DNA of 64,000 bases from Candidatus Melainabacteria bacterium (GCA_003151275.1 PLXC01000120.1:1-64000), one strand, 5' to 3'. Counted from the stretch's first letter, positions 36,123 to 44,941 are shown. Notes: generated from the sequence alone by a model not told the origin. Translations and numbers: made by a program.

Positions 36123-37298
36123 ATGGGCGCACAAAACGAATGCTTACCGGGACAAGACGGCAAACGAGCAGCCATCGACTTGGCGACCGCTCGCCCTGAA
36201 GATTTCAGTAGCAAATGTTGGAACATTGACAATCGCCTCAGCCACGCCAGTTCGGAATACGCCAAGCAGTTCATGACGGCAATGAATGGCGAACTTGAAA
36301 ATAGAAATCTTTTGCCAAAAGTCGAGTTGAATTTCGTTGCGCAAACCAATGCACCAGCTCTCGAAATATTGGCAGACAAGCATCAACATACGGATACCCC
36401 CGACCTCGTAAAGGCCGAAGATGATCTAAAGAGTCAAGGCAGAACAGTCGAAAGTAGCCTCGTTCATGGATTGATAACGCATGCGGACGATATTAAAGAC
36501 ACGCATGCAGAGCGCAATTTCTGGGGTAAGAACCATGGTGGCATAGACATGGATCGCCTGCAGCGTTGGAACGATAAAACGAGACCTGACATGTACGGAA
36601 CGAATGACGACAACAATAGCTCTCCAGCCGCGCGCCCGCATTTCACACCAGGAATTTATGATGACCGTAAAGACTTACCTCCTACATTGCGGCCTCATCA
36701 AGACCACAATGGCGACAATAACTCTCCAAAAAATGATGCCAATGCAACCAGCTATGACAAAAAACAAGACTCTGAGATCAGAAGATTGAGTGACGAACTG
36801 GCTCGTGAAAGGAAAGCAAATCAAGATTTAGAAAAAGCGACGCATCTAAAAGAGAAAGTTGAAAACGGTGTGATTAAAGATGCGCACCATACCGTTCAAC
36901 ATGGTGAGACGCTTTATGACATGGCTTGTTTAGCTCTTCACAAAGCCGGTCGCAATCACATGACGCCCGCAGCGATTAAATTCGAAGAAGAAAAAATCCG
37001 CGCACTTAACCACCTTGCACCACACGAAGCGCTCACATCCGGTCAGTCCTTGATGCTGCGCACACCAGCGGAAGTCGAGCGAGAAACAGCCCGCAGAGTC
37101 AAGCTTGAAGAAAAGTCAGCGAAGCCTGAAGAAAATTCTGAACTCGAACCAGGTCGCCGTGAAACTGTCTGGAGTAACAATCCGCGCATGCGTGGACTGC
37201 CACCAGACTGGAACTCATCATCAACAACATCATCTGAGTCCCATTCTCAATGGCACCTTCCACCATCTGGACTGATCAATAGTTATCGAAAATATTAG
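36123..37298 (+). CDS. LysM-domain protein, non-secreted N-terminus
   Basis: A 391-residue protein from the ATG at 36123 behind AAGGGAG. There is no signal peptide. Residues 1-150 are helical and unassigned; residues 150-260 are Asn/Asp/Pro-rich and disordered, with a coiled coil (SDELARERKANQDLEKATH). Residues about 262-325 form a LysM-type unit (HHTVQHGETLYDMACLALHK to SGQSLMLRTP). LysM binds peptidoglycan or chitin-type glycans. Without a signal, export would need another route, or the LysM-like fold has a cytoplasmic role. A terminator follows at 37373. Confidence 0.75.
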   Translation: MGAQNECLPGQDGKRAAIDLATARPEDFSSKCWNIDNRLSHASSEYAKQFMTAMNGELENRNLLPKVELNFVAQTNAPALEILADKHQHTDTPDLVKAEDDLKSQGRTVESSLVHGLITHADDIKDTHAERNFWGKNHGGIDMDRLQRWNDKTRPDMYGTNDDNNSSPAARPHFTPGIYDDRKDLPPTLRPHQDHNGDNNSPKNDANATSYDKKQDSEIRRLSDELARERKANQDLEKATHLKEKVENGVIKDAHHTVQHGETLYDMACLALHKAGRNHMTPAAIKFEEEKIRALNHLAPHEALTSGQSLMLRTPAEVERETARRVKLEEKSAKPEENSELEPGRRETVWSNNPRMRGLPPDWNSSSTTSSESHSQWHLPPSGLINSYRKY

Positions 37299-37372
37299 TT
37301 AGCCATCGAATTTGGTGGCACGCAGTCGACTTCGACTAGCGTATTCGACATAAGTTTGGGCCGCCGAGCCGG

Positions 37373-37408
37373 AAAGCGAGAGTAGGACTTGTTCCTTCCT
37401 CGCTTTTC
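37373..37408 (+). terminator. Terminator-like hairpin after LysM gene
   Basis: AAAGCGAG and CTCGCTTT pair around an 18-base loop that itself can pair (GGA/TCC), followed by TCAATT. The T run is short, so efficiency is uncertain. Confidence 0.5.
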
Positions 37409-37491
37409 AATTGGATCCGCCAAGCATGTGCTCGAGCACGCGGGACGCGTGCGCTCCACTTCATTAGCGCCCTATTAATTGGCTTTGCGAC

Positions 37492-38211
37492 TTAGTCGGC
37501 GCCGCCAATATAGAGTTGAATCATTTCGTACCATTGCGGCCAATCATGAGCAAAACCATTCCATTCCCGGAAAGCATGCCAGATTCCTTTCTCCCAGAGC
37601 AAATCTGAGAACCATCTGTTATTGCCAAAGAGAGGATCATCATTGCCAATTGGAATAATCAGTTCAAGTTGTTTGATTTTCTCGATGTGCTCGTGGTTGT
37701 GAAGACCCTGCAAGAATTCGCAGGGGCTGCCCTGCGCAATCACGTCGTCCATGTAACCACCTGTCCACTCGCGCACGTCATACACACCACTCATGCCTAA
37801 AGCGCGATTGAAGTGCCATGGAAAACGAAGGGCTATGCTCATCGAATGATAAGCACCAAAGCTGCATCCCGTTGCAATAACAAATGAGTTGTCATTCTTT
37901 GTTTGGGTGAACGGAAGCACTTCGTAAATAATGTAATCCTGATATTGCAAGTGGCGTCTGGCACGATCAGTAGCATTCACGTGTCTGTTAAACCAGCTCT
38001 CGGAATCTACACTGTCCACACAATAGAGTTGAATCCAGCCATTATCGAGATGCTGTTGAAGCGCCTCATGCATTTTGCGATTTTCCCAATCAAAGAAACG
38101 TCCTTCTGAAGTGGGAAACACTATCACCCTAGCACCTGCATGACCGAAAACGATCAGCTCCATATCCCGGTTGAGATGGGGGCTGTGCCACTTATGATAT
38201 TCTCGCAACAT
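37492..38211 (-). CDS. Alpha/beta-hydrolase esterase
   Basis: A 239-residue protein. I chose the ATG at 38211 (MLREYHKWHSPHLN) with AAGGA upstream; the longer frame is not supported. The fold is that of the esterase-D/putative esterase group: MELIVFGHAGARVIVFPTSE, nucleophile Ser in ATGCSFGAYHSM (GxSxG), and a C-terminal His in WNGFAHDWPQWYEM. The catalytic Asp is probably in PIGNDDPLFG. It is cytoplasmic. It is divergent from the ATP-grasp gene, and such pairs occur in predicted peptide- or amide-ligase loci, so they may act on the same product. Confidence 0.85.
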   Translation of the reverse strand: MLREYHKWHSPHLNRDMELIVFGHAGARVIVFPTSEGRFFDWENRKMHEALQQHLDNGWIQLYCVDSVDSESWFNRHVNATDRARRHLQYQDYIIYEVLPFTQTKNDNSFVIATGCSFGAYHSMSIALRFPWHFNRALGMSGVYDVREWTGGYMDDVIAQGSPCEFLQGLHNHEHIEKIKQLELIIPIGNDDPLFGNNRWFSDLLWEKGIWHAFREWNGFAHDWPQWYEMIQLYIGGAD

Positions 38212-38408
38212 CTGCTTGGATTCCTTATTTTGCCGCCAGATTGTAGCAGCGCCACGAAGAAGTGTACAGGACACTGACAGCTGGCTGATCCCAAGTAGCA
38301 GAGAACGGATCAATTACTTAATTATGTGGATATACTGTTCAGTGCATATGCCGGCCAGGCTACTGAGTCGGCAACTCGGATTACCGCAGCCAATTACGAC
38401 ACGCCTTC

Positions 38409-39566
38409 ATGAATTCAGTTTTTCTATCACCGAATTTCCCTCCTAACTTCGCAAACTTCTCGACGCAACTGCGCGCAGCGGGTGCCAAGGTATTAGGTCT
38501 CGCGGACGAACCTTACGATCAGTTAAGTCCCGAAATCCGTAACACGCTGACCGAATACTACAGAGTTTCGGACATGCATAACTATGATGAATTAGTGCGC
38601 GCTCTAGGCCACTTCACTCATCGTTATGGAAAGCTCGACCACCTTGATTCGCACAACGAATATTGGTTGGAAACTGAAGCGCGATTGAGAACCGATTTCA
38701 ACATTCCTGGAATCAATCTTGATGACATTACCAAGATAAAACGCAAGTCGGAAATGAAACGCGTTTTTTTGAAAGCCGGTTTAAATCCTGCCCGTGGGCG
38801 GGTTTGTCGAACTGAAGAGGATTTACGTGACTTTATAAAGGAAGTCGGCTACCCGGTTGTGGCAAAGCCTGATATCGGGGTTGGTGCCACCAAGACTTTC
38901 AACTTGACCAAGGACGATGATATAAAGCCATATCTTCGCGATAAGTTAGCCGAAGATTATATCGTTGAAGAATTCATCACTGGTCAAATAGTTACGTTCG
39001 ACGGTTTAGTCGATCACAACAACGAGGCGATTTTTACGTCCTCGTTAAGATATTCCAAAGGCGTCATGGACGCGGTCAACAACAATTCGGACATCTATTA
39101 CTACACGGTTAGAAAACTTGAGCCGGCGATCGAAGAAGCAGGTCTGAAAACGCTAAAAGCATTTGATGTTCGCTCACGATTTTTCCACTTCGAATATTTC
39201 ATCTCAGAAGATGGCTCCGCTATACCGCTCGAAGTGAACATGCGCCCGCCAGGCGGACTCACTCTCAACATGTTCAACTACATTTACGATTTTGATTGCT
39301 ATAAAACGTGGGCACAACTGATTGTTCATGGCGTGTCGAAGCCCATGGGTGAGCGACCGTTCTTCGTCATGTACGTCGGTCGCAAAGACCACATACCTTA
39401 CAAACTTACGCACAACCAAGTGCTGGAAACATACGGTCCAATCATGATGCACGAAGAGCGAATCAGCTCGGTTTTCACAGGGGCAATTGGAAATCACGGC
39501 TACATTTTGCGTCACGCAGAATTGAAGCCACTTATCGATGCTGCCGAACACATCCAGCTAGCCTGA
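38409..39566 (+). CDS. ATP-grasp ligase
   Basis: A 385-residue protein. The N-terminal pre-ATP-grasp part (NSVFLSPNFPPNFANFSTQL) is followed by the ATP-grasp core from about residue 110. Features are KSEMKRVFLKAGLNPARG, a phosphate-binding lysine in YPVVAKPDIGVGATK, adenine-contact EDYIVEEFITGQIVTFDG, and Mg-binding IPLEVNMRPPGG. These enzymes join a carboxylate to an amine or thiol via an acyl phosphate. The substrate is unknown. The divergent esterase suggests linked chemistry. Confidence 0.88.
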   Translation: MNSVFLSPNFPPNFANFSTQLRAAGAKVLGLADEPYDQLSPEIRNTLTEYYRVSDMHNYDELVRALGHFTHRYGKLDHLDSHNEYWLETEARLRTDFNIPGINLDDITKIKRKSEMKRVFLKAGLNPARGRVCRTEEDLRDFIKEVGYPVVAKPDIGVGATKTFNLTKDDDIKPYLRDKLAEDYIVEEFITGQIVTFDGLVDHNNEAIFTSSLRYSKGVMDAVNNNSDIYYYTVRKLEPAIEEAGLKTLKAFDVRSRFFHFEYFISEDGSAIPLEVNMRPPGGLTLNMFNYIYDFDCYKTWAQLIVHGVSKPMGERPFFVMYVGRKDHIPYKLTHNQVLETYGPIMMHEERISSVFTGAIGNHGYILRHAELKPLIDAAEHIQLA

Positions 39567-39654
39567 GCACCATTTGCAGTCGAGCATCTCTCGGCCACCT
39601 TGAGCACCAATTCTTGTTGCGGTCCCGCAAAATGCTAACGTGAGCTGATGAGAA

Positions 39655-40404
39655 CTACTTCCCCAGCGAGCGTGCCCATTCATCAATGTTTTGTCTTTCG
39701 TGGACAGATATGGTGACATCATGTTGGTCCTTACACACTGTGTAGTTTTTCGGGTACTCGATCTGCACATCGCTAGGCGTCTTAACTTTGCATGACAATA
39801 TGTCTAAAACTGCGTTAGTCGTATTGTCCGTTCTGGTATCTATGAAAGCCACTGGGTATCCCTTGGCTGGAGGAACCATGAATAACTTCTGCAGGAAGTG
39901 GCAAATTGTGGGTTGATCTGAAATAACCGGTGATATCCAATATTTGGACGTACGAACGCCAGCTTCTTTTGGTACATCAGCCAGTGTCCAAGCCGGTTTA
40001 GACATGGTCTTATCATCGCGATAAAACGTATATGAAATTGCCTGAAGACCTTTGTATGTGACGGGTACGGGCACTGAGTTTTCGACAAACGCTTCCGTGA
40101 CATAGCCACCAGATTTGGCCAGACCTATTTTAAGAAATGTCGCCATCGGGGTTTCGAAGGACTTCCGAGTGTCATCTCGGCAAAATACAACTTTCCACGA
40201 CGGGGCGATTGCTACTATTGAGAAACCATCTACTATGCTTGTTGCTTTGACGCGATCCTTATTGAGCGAAACAATCCAACGTCCAAGAAAGTAATGCTTT
40301 TCAGTGACTACAAAAGCTCGTTCTTTAGCTACCACATGCAGTGGCATGGCAAGTGACGCGATCACTGCAAAAACGATGCAACTTTTAAAAATCCGATTTT
40401 GCAT
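39655..40404 (-). CDS. Secreted protein of unknown function
   Basis: A 249-residue protein with a clear signal peptide (RIFKSCIVFAVIASLAMPLH to VVAK). The mature part is mixed alpha/beta and contains five Cys that could form disulphides. No motif recognised. ATG at 40404; convergent with the ATP-grasp gene, 88 bases apart. Confidence 0.6.
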   Translation of the reverse strand: MQNRIFKSCIVFAVIASLAMPLHVVAKERAFVVTEKHYFLGRWIVSLNKDRVKATSIVDGFSIVAIAPSWKVVFCRDDTRKSFETPMATFLKIGLAKSGGYVTEAFVENSVPVPVTYKGLQAISYTFYRDDKTMSKPAWTLADVPKEAGVRTSKYWISPVISDQPTICHFLQKLFMVPPAKGYPVAFIDTRTDNTTNAVLDILSCKVKTPSDVQIEYPKNYTVCKDQHDVTISVHERQNIDEWARSLGK

Positions 40405-40618
40405 AGCCTGATTGCTAGAGCATCACAAGGGATGGGTTCATTATTTCACAGTGCACGCTGCCGTGAGTCGTTATGTCAGCGTGCAAATACGGCCGCGAAT
40501 GGGATGAAAGAGAGGGCCACTTCGCAAATTACATGTAATCGCTCCGTCGGCTTCGGACACCTCGCCTCCTCCGCTCAGACCCGCTCAATCCGCACGTCAT
40601 GCCGCGCTCCAGGGTTTC

Positions 40619-40694
40619 GATGCCGGCCGGGAGCCGGCGTTCCCAGGTTTTAGATGCCGGCTGGGAGCCGGCGCTCCCCGGCGCTCCCAGGTTT
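40619..40694. repeat. REP-like GC-rich palindromic repeat
   Basis: GATGCCGGC(C/T)GGGAGCCGGCG with (T/C)TCCCAGGTTT occurs twice in tandem, plus a third partial GGCGCTCCCAGGTTT. Each unit contains a GCCGGC dyad. It is strikingly more GC-rich than its surroundings. This matches short interspersed palindromic repeats of REP/MITE type; other copies would be expected elsewhere in the genome. Confidence 0.7.
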
Positions 40695-40989
40695 AGAGCA
40701 AGCGCCTACGGCAGCCGGCGCAGAAAACTCTTAATCCGCGCGGCTTGAAAAATCTGACATCGCCCCACTTTCGACCATCGGCTAAATATAGCCGGTCATC
40801 GCTCACACCCCGATAGGCAATTTTCACCAAACCAGAACAGCAGACTTCGTCCGTTTCCTCTTCAACTGAAGAGTCCGGCTTATCCTTGTTCTTAACGAAC
40901 AGCGAACGAATCCGGCTCAACCAAGCAGGCAATGAACTCTGGCTTTCGTTAACCAAGATCGACTCCCATTCCCATTCAAGTAAGGTCAA
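40693..40989 (-). CDS. Small Cys-containing protein coupled to histidine kinase gene
   Basis: A 98-residue frame starting with TTG at 40989, whose TTGA overlaps the kinase stop. It contains CCSG and a C-terminal CAGC, which could bind a metal, and a basic end. The REP-like repeat touches its 3' end. Coding status is uncertain because of the TTG start and lack of known relatives. Confidence 0.35.
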   Translation of the reverse strand: MTLLEWEWESILVNESQSSLPAWLSRIRSLFVKNKDKPDSSVEEETDEVCCSGLVKIAYRGVSDDRLYLADGRKWGDVRFFKPRGLRVFCAGCRRRLL

Positions 40990-42467
40990 GCCGACTTCGG
41001 ACTGGCCGGCAAAAATATTGTGAATGTCGATCCTCGACCAAAGACCGATTCCACCTCGATTGTACCGTGGTGTCGAGCAACAATCTCGCGCGTGATCGCC
41101 AATCCCAAACCGGTGCCACCACTAGCTCTCGTGCGCGCTTTATCAGCCCGATAAAATCGTTCAAATATATGCGGCAGATCAGAAGAGTCAATTCCCACCC
41201 CGTTATCATGCACCTTTATGGCTACGCGATCAGTGTCGGCAAGACGCGCGCTGACAGCTACAGTTCCTGCTGCAGGAGTGTAGTTAACAGCATTGGTGAG
41301 AATGTTGACGATGGCGCGCTGCAATTGTAGAGAGTTGCCTCGTATCGTCGCCGACTCAGGTTTGTCTTCCAGACCGTCGTTGTTTAACAACTCAACCTCC
41401 TTCTTATTAGCTTGAGGGCGAAGCTGCTCAACTGCGTCATTGATTACCTGCACGATATTGACGTCGTCGTGCCAATCGTCTTCGAGTCCGCCATCCAACC
41501 TGCTAATGTCGAGCAAATCTCTCAGAAGGCTTGTTTGCCGGTCCACAAGTCGCTCCAATGATGTAAGGAATTGCGGACGTAACACGGGATCCTCACCTGC
41601 GCCAGCCTGCAATGCTTCCACAACAGAACCGATGGCCATCGTAGGCGTTTTAAGTTCATGGCTAGCATTGGCAATGAATTCTTGACGAAGCCGTTCTTGC
41701 TCTCGCAGTCGACCGATCATCTGGTTGAAGGAAAGACCGAGTTCGCCTATCTCATCGCGCCTACCAACAGGCACGAATTCGGACATGTCGCCAGATAGCG
41801 CTATATTTCGCGCCATAGCGCTCATTTCCTTAACTGGACGATTGACCCGCTTAGCCATCCACAAACTGATCAGCGTGGTCACCACTCCCGTTGCCAAGAT
41901 TATTTTCAAGAAGACGTACAAGTCATTGTTCAGTCGCCGATCAATGTCAGTGAGTGGGACGCCTACTCGGATAACGCCTGTCGTATGTCCGGCAGCACGC
42001 ACTGGGTAAGCAATGAAAAACCAATTGCTGTTTGTCTTGTTCGATTTGCGCTCATAAATCCCAATCACACCGGCCAGAGCATCATTGATTTCGGACTGGT
42101 TGGAGATATTCTCGCCGCTTGGAGTGTTTCCTGGCCCACCGCCTGAGTCAGCCAGAACGTGACCGTCATCATTGACGACTGTAATCGACACTCCGAGCTT
42201 ATTGGAGTGCCTGTCGACCGCCATTTTGATTCTATTGCGAGATTTTTCCGAATCAAGTGCGAGGTCGTTATCAATTTCAAGGGCTAAATTTACCGCTTCA
42301 ACCTCAAGCGAGTTGTGCAGGTCGTTGTAAGATTCTGACTTGATCATGAACAAAGCCCAGATGCTGACCGCGAAAAGCGCGATCGTAACCAACGATATGT
42401 ACGTGACCAGCAGCTGGTTAGCGAGACTTCTGAAGAGCCATTGATAAATATTTTTGAAAAATCCCAT
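40986..42467 (-). CDS. HAMP sensor histidine kinase
   Basis: A 493-residue kinase. TM1 is at residues 17-41 and TM2 near 184-204, enclosing a periplasmic sensor of about 140 residues (SITVVNDDGHVLADSG, CHASE/PDC-like). A HAMP linker (RVNRPVKEMSAMARNIA) leads to the H box FIANASHELKTPTMAIG with His270. The N box is ILTNAVNYTPAAG, G1 DNGVGIDSSDLPHIFERFYR, and G2 GTGLGLAITREIVARHHG. No response regulator neighbour. A weak TTG gene may follow in the same transcript. Confidence 0.93.
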   Translation of the reverse strand: MGFFKNIYQWLFRSLANQLLVTYISLVTIALFAVSIWALFMIKSESYNDLHNSLEVEAVNLALEIDNDLALDSEKSRNRIKMAVDRHSNKLGVSITVVNDDGHVLADSGGGPGNTPSGENISNQSEINDALAGVIGIYERKSNKTNSNWFFIAYPVRAAGHTTGVIRVGVPLTDIDRRLNNDLYVFLKIILATGVVTTLISLWMAKRVNRPVKEMSAMARNIALSGDMSEFVPVGRRDEIGELGLSFNQMIGRLREQERLRQEFIANASHELKTPTMAIGSVVEALQAGAGEDPVLRPQFLTSLERLVDRQTSLLRDLLDISRLDGGLEDDWHDDVNIVQVINDAVEQLRPQANKKEVELLNNDGLEDKPESATIRGNSLQLQRAIVNILTNAVNYTPAAGTVAVSARLADTDRVAIKVHDNGVGIDSSDLPHIFERFYRADKARTRASGGTGLGLAITREIVARHHGTIEVESVFGRGSTFTIFLPASPKSA

Positions 42468-42678
42468 TTAAATCTCTCTTGCCCTCTGATGCTATTTCAT
42501 CATTTTCCTCGTTCATTTTCACCATACATGGCTATATTCCTGTATGGTCATATTGAGCGCGTTGGCGAAAGAGTGTTTAAGACAAATAGATATTTCTATG
42601 CCAAACTACTGATTTCCGCATAACTGCGAATTGGTTCGATAGCTTTGAGAACCATCCAATCTGGAGGTCCATTCCAAA

Positions 42679-43002
42679 ATGTCTGCTGTTGTGAACGTAA
42701 CCGATACAACCTTCGAACAAGAAGTCCTGAAGGCAGAAGTCCCTGTACTCGTTGACTTCTGGGCACCGTGGTGTGGTCCGTGCAAAGCGGTAGCACCGGT
42801 GGTTGAAGATCTCTCCAAAGAGTATGAAGGGCGACTCAAAGTAGTCAAACTCAATACCGACGAGAATCCGAAAACGGCGCAAGCCTACACCATCCGCGGT
42901 ATCCCAAGTCTCTACCTGTTCAAGAGTGGACAGGTTGTCGAGCAGGTTGTTGGTGCTGTGCCAAAGTCGACTCTGGCGTCAGCAATTAACAAGCACGTCT
43001 AA
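42679..43002 (+). CDS. trxA: Thioredoxin
   Basis: A 107-residue cytoplasmic thioredoxin: [20 protein letters not shown] with Cys32 and Cys35, cis-Pro in [14 protein letters not shown], and a [13 protein letters not shown] end. Length and active site are canonical. It reduces disulphides using thioredoxin reductase, which is not in the window. ATG at 42679 follows TCTGGAGGTCC, a good ribosome site though slightly far. Confidence 0.97.
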   Translation: MSAVVNVTDTTFEQEVLKAEVPVLVDFWAPWCGPCKAVAPVVEDLSKEYEGRLKVVKLNTDENPKTAQAYTIRGIPSLYLFKSGQVVEQVVGAVPKSTLASAINKHV

Positions 43003-43373
43003 CCGAGTGGCTATCACGGTTCTGCCGTGGATACCAATGCACTTTTCTGTGCGTACTTCTTTGCATACTTGCTAATGCGACGTGATCAAAGAGATGAACT
43101 ACTGCAGGAACGCTGGTATTAGCAATAGCGTCCTCGGACTCGGACTGCTATGGGGCGGCAAATTGGCCTCAGGTTTTCCTGTTGGCACTAGCTACGAAAC
43201 GCTTTTGGCGCAAACTATTCACGCGGATATCTACAAGACGTACTTCGTCTTCTATAATTGCGGCTCGACGATCATAAATACCCGCTGATGAGCCGGGCAT
43301 TTATGACGGAATCGAACTTGTAGGTCGGTTTCACAGCCGATGACGATTAATAGGACTCTGACAAGGAGAATAT
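43003..43373 (+). promoter_or_regulatory. Leader/promoter region of fasciclin gene
   Basis: A 371-base interval. TATAAT at 43253-43258 is a good -10 box, without a clear -35. It would give a leader of about 110 bases that contains the hairpin at 43274-43304. A 68-codon frame at 43082-43288 has no ribosome site and no family. The thioredoxin transcript may end at the imperfect TATC-ACGG/CCGTGGATA hairpin near 43015-43035. Confidence 0.4.
43274..43304 (+). promoter_or_regulatory. Strong hairpin in leader of fasciclin gene
   Basis: ATAAAT-A-CCCG and CGGG-C-ATTTAT form a 10-pair stem with one symmetric mismatch and a loop of CTGATGAGC. It lies 70 bases before the ATG and has no T run, so it looks like an mRNA-stabilising or regulatory element rather than a terminator. 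Confidence 0.5.
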
Positions 43374-43940
43374 ATGCGATTTGGATTACTCAGTTGCGTG
43401 GCAGTTGCCGTCTCTCTCGCGAGCATGACGATGGCTCAACCAAGCGGTGCCCATAACACGGGCAAAAAACATCATCATCACGGTGCATGTGCAAGCAAGT
43501 CATGTTCAAGCAACAAGTCTTGCAGCGCTAAGGGCGGAACCATCGTGGCAGTTGCGGCCAGTGCAGGCACATTCAAGGAACTGTTGAGCCAGTTGGAAGC
43601 TGCAGGCTTAGTCGGCACCTTGAAGGGAGCCGGTCCATTCACAGTTTTCGCACCAAATGACACCGCTTTCGCTCACTCACGCTCACTTGATAAACTTAGC
43701 GGTAACAAGGAAAAACTTGCCAACGTGTTGAAATATCATGTTGTCAAAGGAAAATACTCATCTGAAGATCTGGCATCCAAGCGTTCATTAACAACTCTGG
43801 AAGGCGAATCCTTGATGATTAACGCCAAGGACGGCAAAGTTATCGTTGACGGCGCAATGGTTATCACGCCCGATATCAAAGCGAGCAACGGCGTCATTCA
43901 CGTCATCGATGCAGTTCTCGTTCCTGAGCGCGGCAAATAA
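43374..43940 (+). CDS. Secreted fasciclin (FAS1) domain protein
   Basis: A 188-residue protein with a signal peptide (RFGLLSCVAVAVSLASMTMA) and a His/Cys-rich stretch (KKHHHHGACASKSCSSNKSC) that could bind metal. A full FAS1 domain follows: TFKELLSQLEAAGLVGTLK, GPFTVFAPNDTAFA, LKYHVVKGKYSS and GVIHVIDAVLVP. FAS1 domains mediate adhesion or protein contacts outside the cell. ATG at 43374 has AAGGAG upstream. A terminator follows 105 bases later. Confidence 0.93.
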   Translation: MRFGLLSCVAVAVSLASMTMAQPSGAHNTGKKHHHHGACASKSCSSNKSCSAKGGTIVAVAASAGTFKELLSQLEAAGLVGTLKGAGPFTVFAPNDTAFAHSRSLDKLSGNKEKLANVLKYHVVKGKYSSEDLASKRSLTTLEGESLMINAKDGKVIVDGAMVITPDIKASNGVIHVIDAVLVPERGK

Positions 43941-44045
43941 GTAACGAGAAGAAAGCGAGGCGCATGCACTAGCATCCAGCGTGCACAGAGGACTAATCCA
44001 ACGGCACGCTTTCTAGCCAGTCGCTTAAATTTAGATAACTGAACG

Positions 44046-44082
44046 GCCTACCTGTGCCAATATATAGGTAGGCTGTTTTTTT
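44046..44082 (+). terminator. Intrinsic terminator after fasciclin gene
   Basis: A perfect 8-base-pair stem GCCTACCT/AGGTAGGC with a 12-base loop, followed by TG and seven T. It ends 14 bases before the next start codon, so the next gene either uses read-through or a promoter inside the upstream region. Confidence 0.88.
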
Positions 44083-44096
44083 GGGGCTACGCGACG

Positions 44097-44615
44097 ATGC
44101 CATTTAGAGAAATGTTGATCGCCTTTTTCGTCATTTTAGGCGTGGGAGCTTTCGTTAACGGAATGCCGCGCGATGAAGATCCGATGCGAGATGCGATGTC
44201 CGATGTCCAACAACCCGGTTCGTCTTCTTCAAGTCAGCAGCAGAAAACGCTTTTGGAGAGCCCGCTGATTGCAGTTGGCACCGATGACAATTTCAATGAA
44301 GAGGTTTTGTCTTCGAAAAAACCAGTGTTGGTCGAGTTTTATGTCGACAGCGATCCCCACTGCAACAACATGGCCCCGATAATTGCAGACATCGCCAACA
44401 ATTTCCAAGGCAGCCTAAAGGTAGTAAAAGTCGACCTTATGAACAATCCGATACTGTTTAAACGATATGAACTTGGGCAGATGCCAGGTCTGATCATTTT
44501 CAAGAATGGAATCAAGATGCAAGCTCTGGCTGGGGAAATGACCAGTACCGACCTGACAGATTTTCTGGACAGGTCCAACATTAAACCAGGCGCTCCGAAC
44601 AAGGTATCTGGCTAA
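44097..44615 (+). CDS. Membrane-anchored thioredoxin-like protein with DPHC active site
   Basis: A 172-residue protein. It has an N-terminal anchor (MLIAFFVILGVGAFVNGMP), a Ser/Gln linker and a thioredoxin fold from residue 60. The strand before the active site reads KPVLVEFYVDSDPHCNNMAP. Aligned to [14 protein letters not shown] of the canonical thioredoxin in this window, the first Cys is Asp86 and only Cys89 remains. The cis-Pro (QMPGLIIFKNG, Pro130) is kept. A normal two-Cys disulphide exchange is not possible; a monothiol or binding role is likely. Its anchor resembles that of the gene at 44942. Confidence 0.82.
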   Translation: MPFREMLIAFFVILGVGAFVNGMPRDEDPMRDAMSDVQQPGSSSSSQQQKTLLESPLIAVGTDDNFNEEVLSSKKPVLVEFYVDSDPHCNNMAPIIADIANNFQGSLKVVKVDLMNNPILFKRYELGQMPGLIIFKNGIKMQALAGEMTSTDLTDFLDRSNIKPGAPNKVSG

Positions 44616-44657
44616 AGAGCGGCTGTGATCAGAATCGAGCACACATCGAACCGCTCT
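44616..44657 (+). terminator. Terminator-like hairpin after anchored thioredoxin-like gene
   Basis: AGAGCGG and CCGCTCT pair across a 28-base loop and are followed by CTTCT. The large loop and weak T run make it a modest terminator. The rest of the 326-base interval to 44941 shows no gene; a 77-codon frame there has no support. Confidence 0.4.
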
Positions 44658-44941
44658 CTTCTGCACCGAATATGGCATCACCCACTTAGAGCAGCACCTA
44701 ATGATGCTGCCAAATCGTCACTGGCGCATAATTTTTGAGCTTTTTGGCGCCTCTTGCAGTACACTTTTATTATTAAGAAGGCTTAAGCTGGCTGGTTTCG
44801 CAGTCACCGCCCTGGTCGGCAACTCACGGCTGGGGTTTACCCTGAGAGCCATTCCGTGTAAAGCAATTGGACTGTCCGTGACAACTCAAGATAAAATAAG
44901 TATCAGCAGAAGCCGTCACTTCCTATTTCAGTGAATAACCA

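Noticed and set aside
43082..43288. A 68-codon frame upstream of the fasciclin gene
   Set aside because: GTG start without ribosome site, overlaps the probable promoter and hairpin, no recognisable sequence.
43284..43320. CTGATGAG in the fasciclin leader resembles the hammerhead ribozyme core
   Set aside because: The required GAAA half of the core and the closing stems are absent; the CTGATGA is simply the loop of a plain hairpin.
44701..44934. A 77-codon frame before the small anchor protein
   Set aside because: No ribosome site and no similarity; likely chance frame in a leader region.
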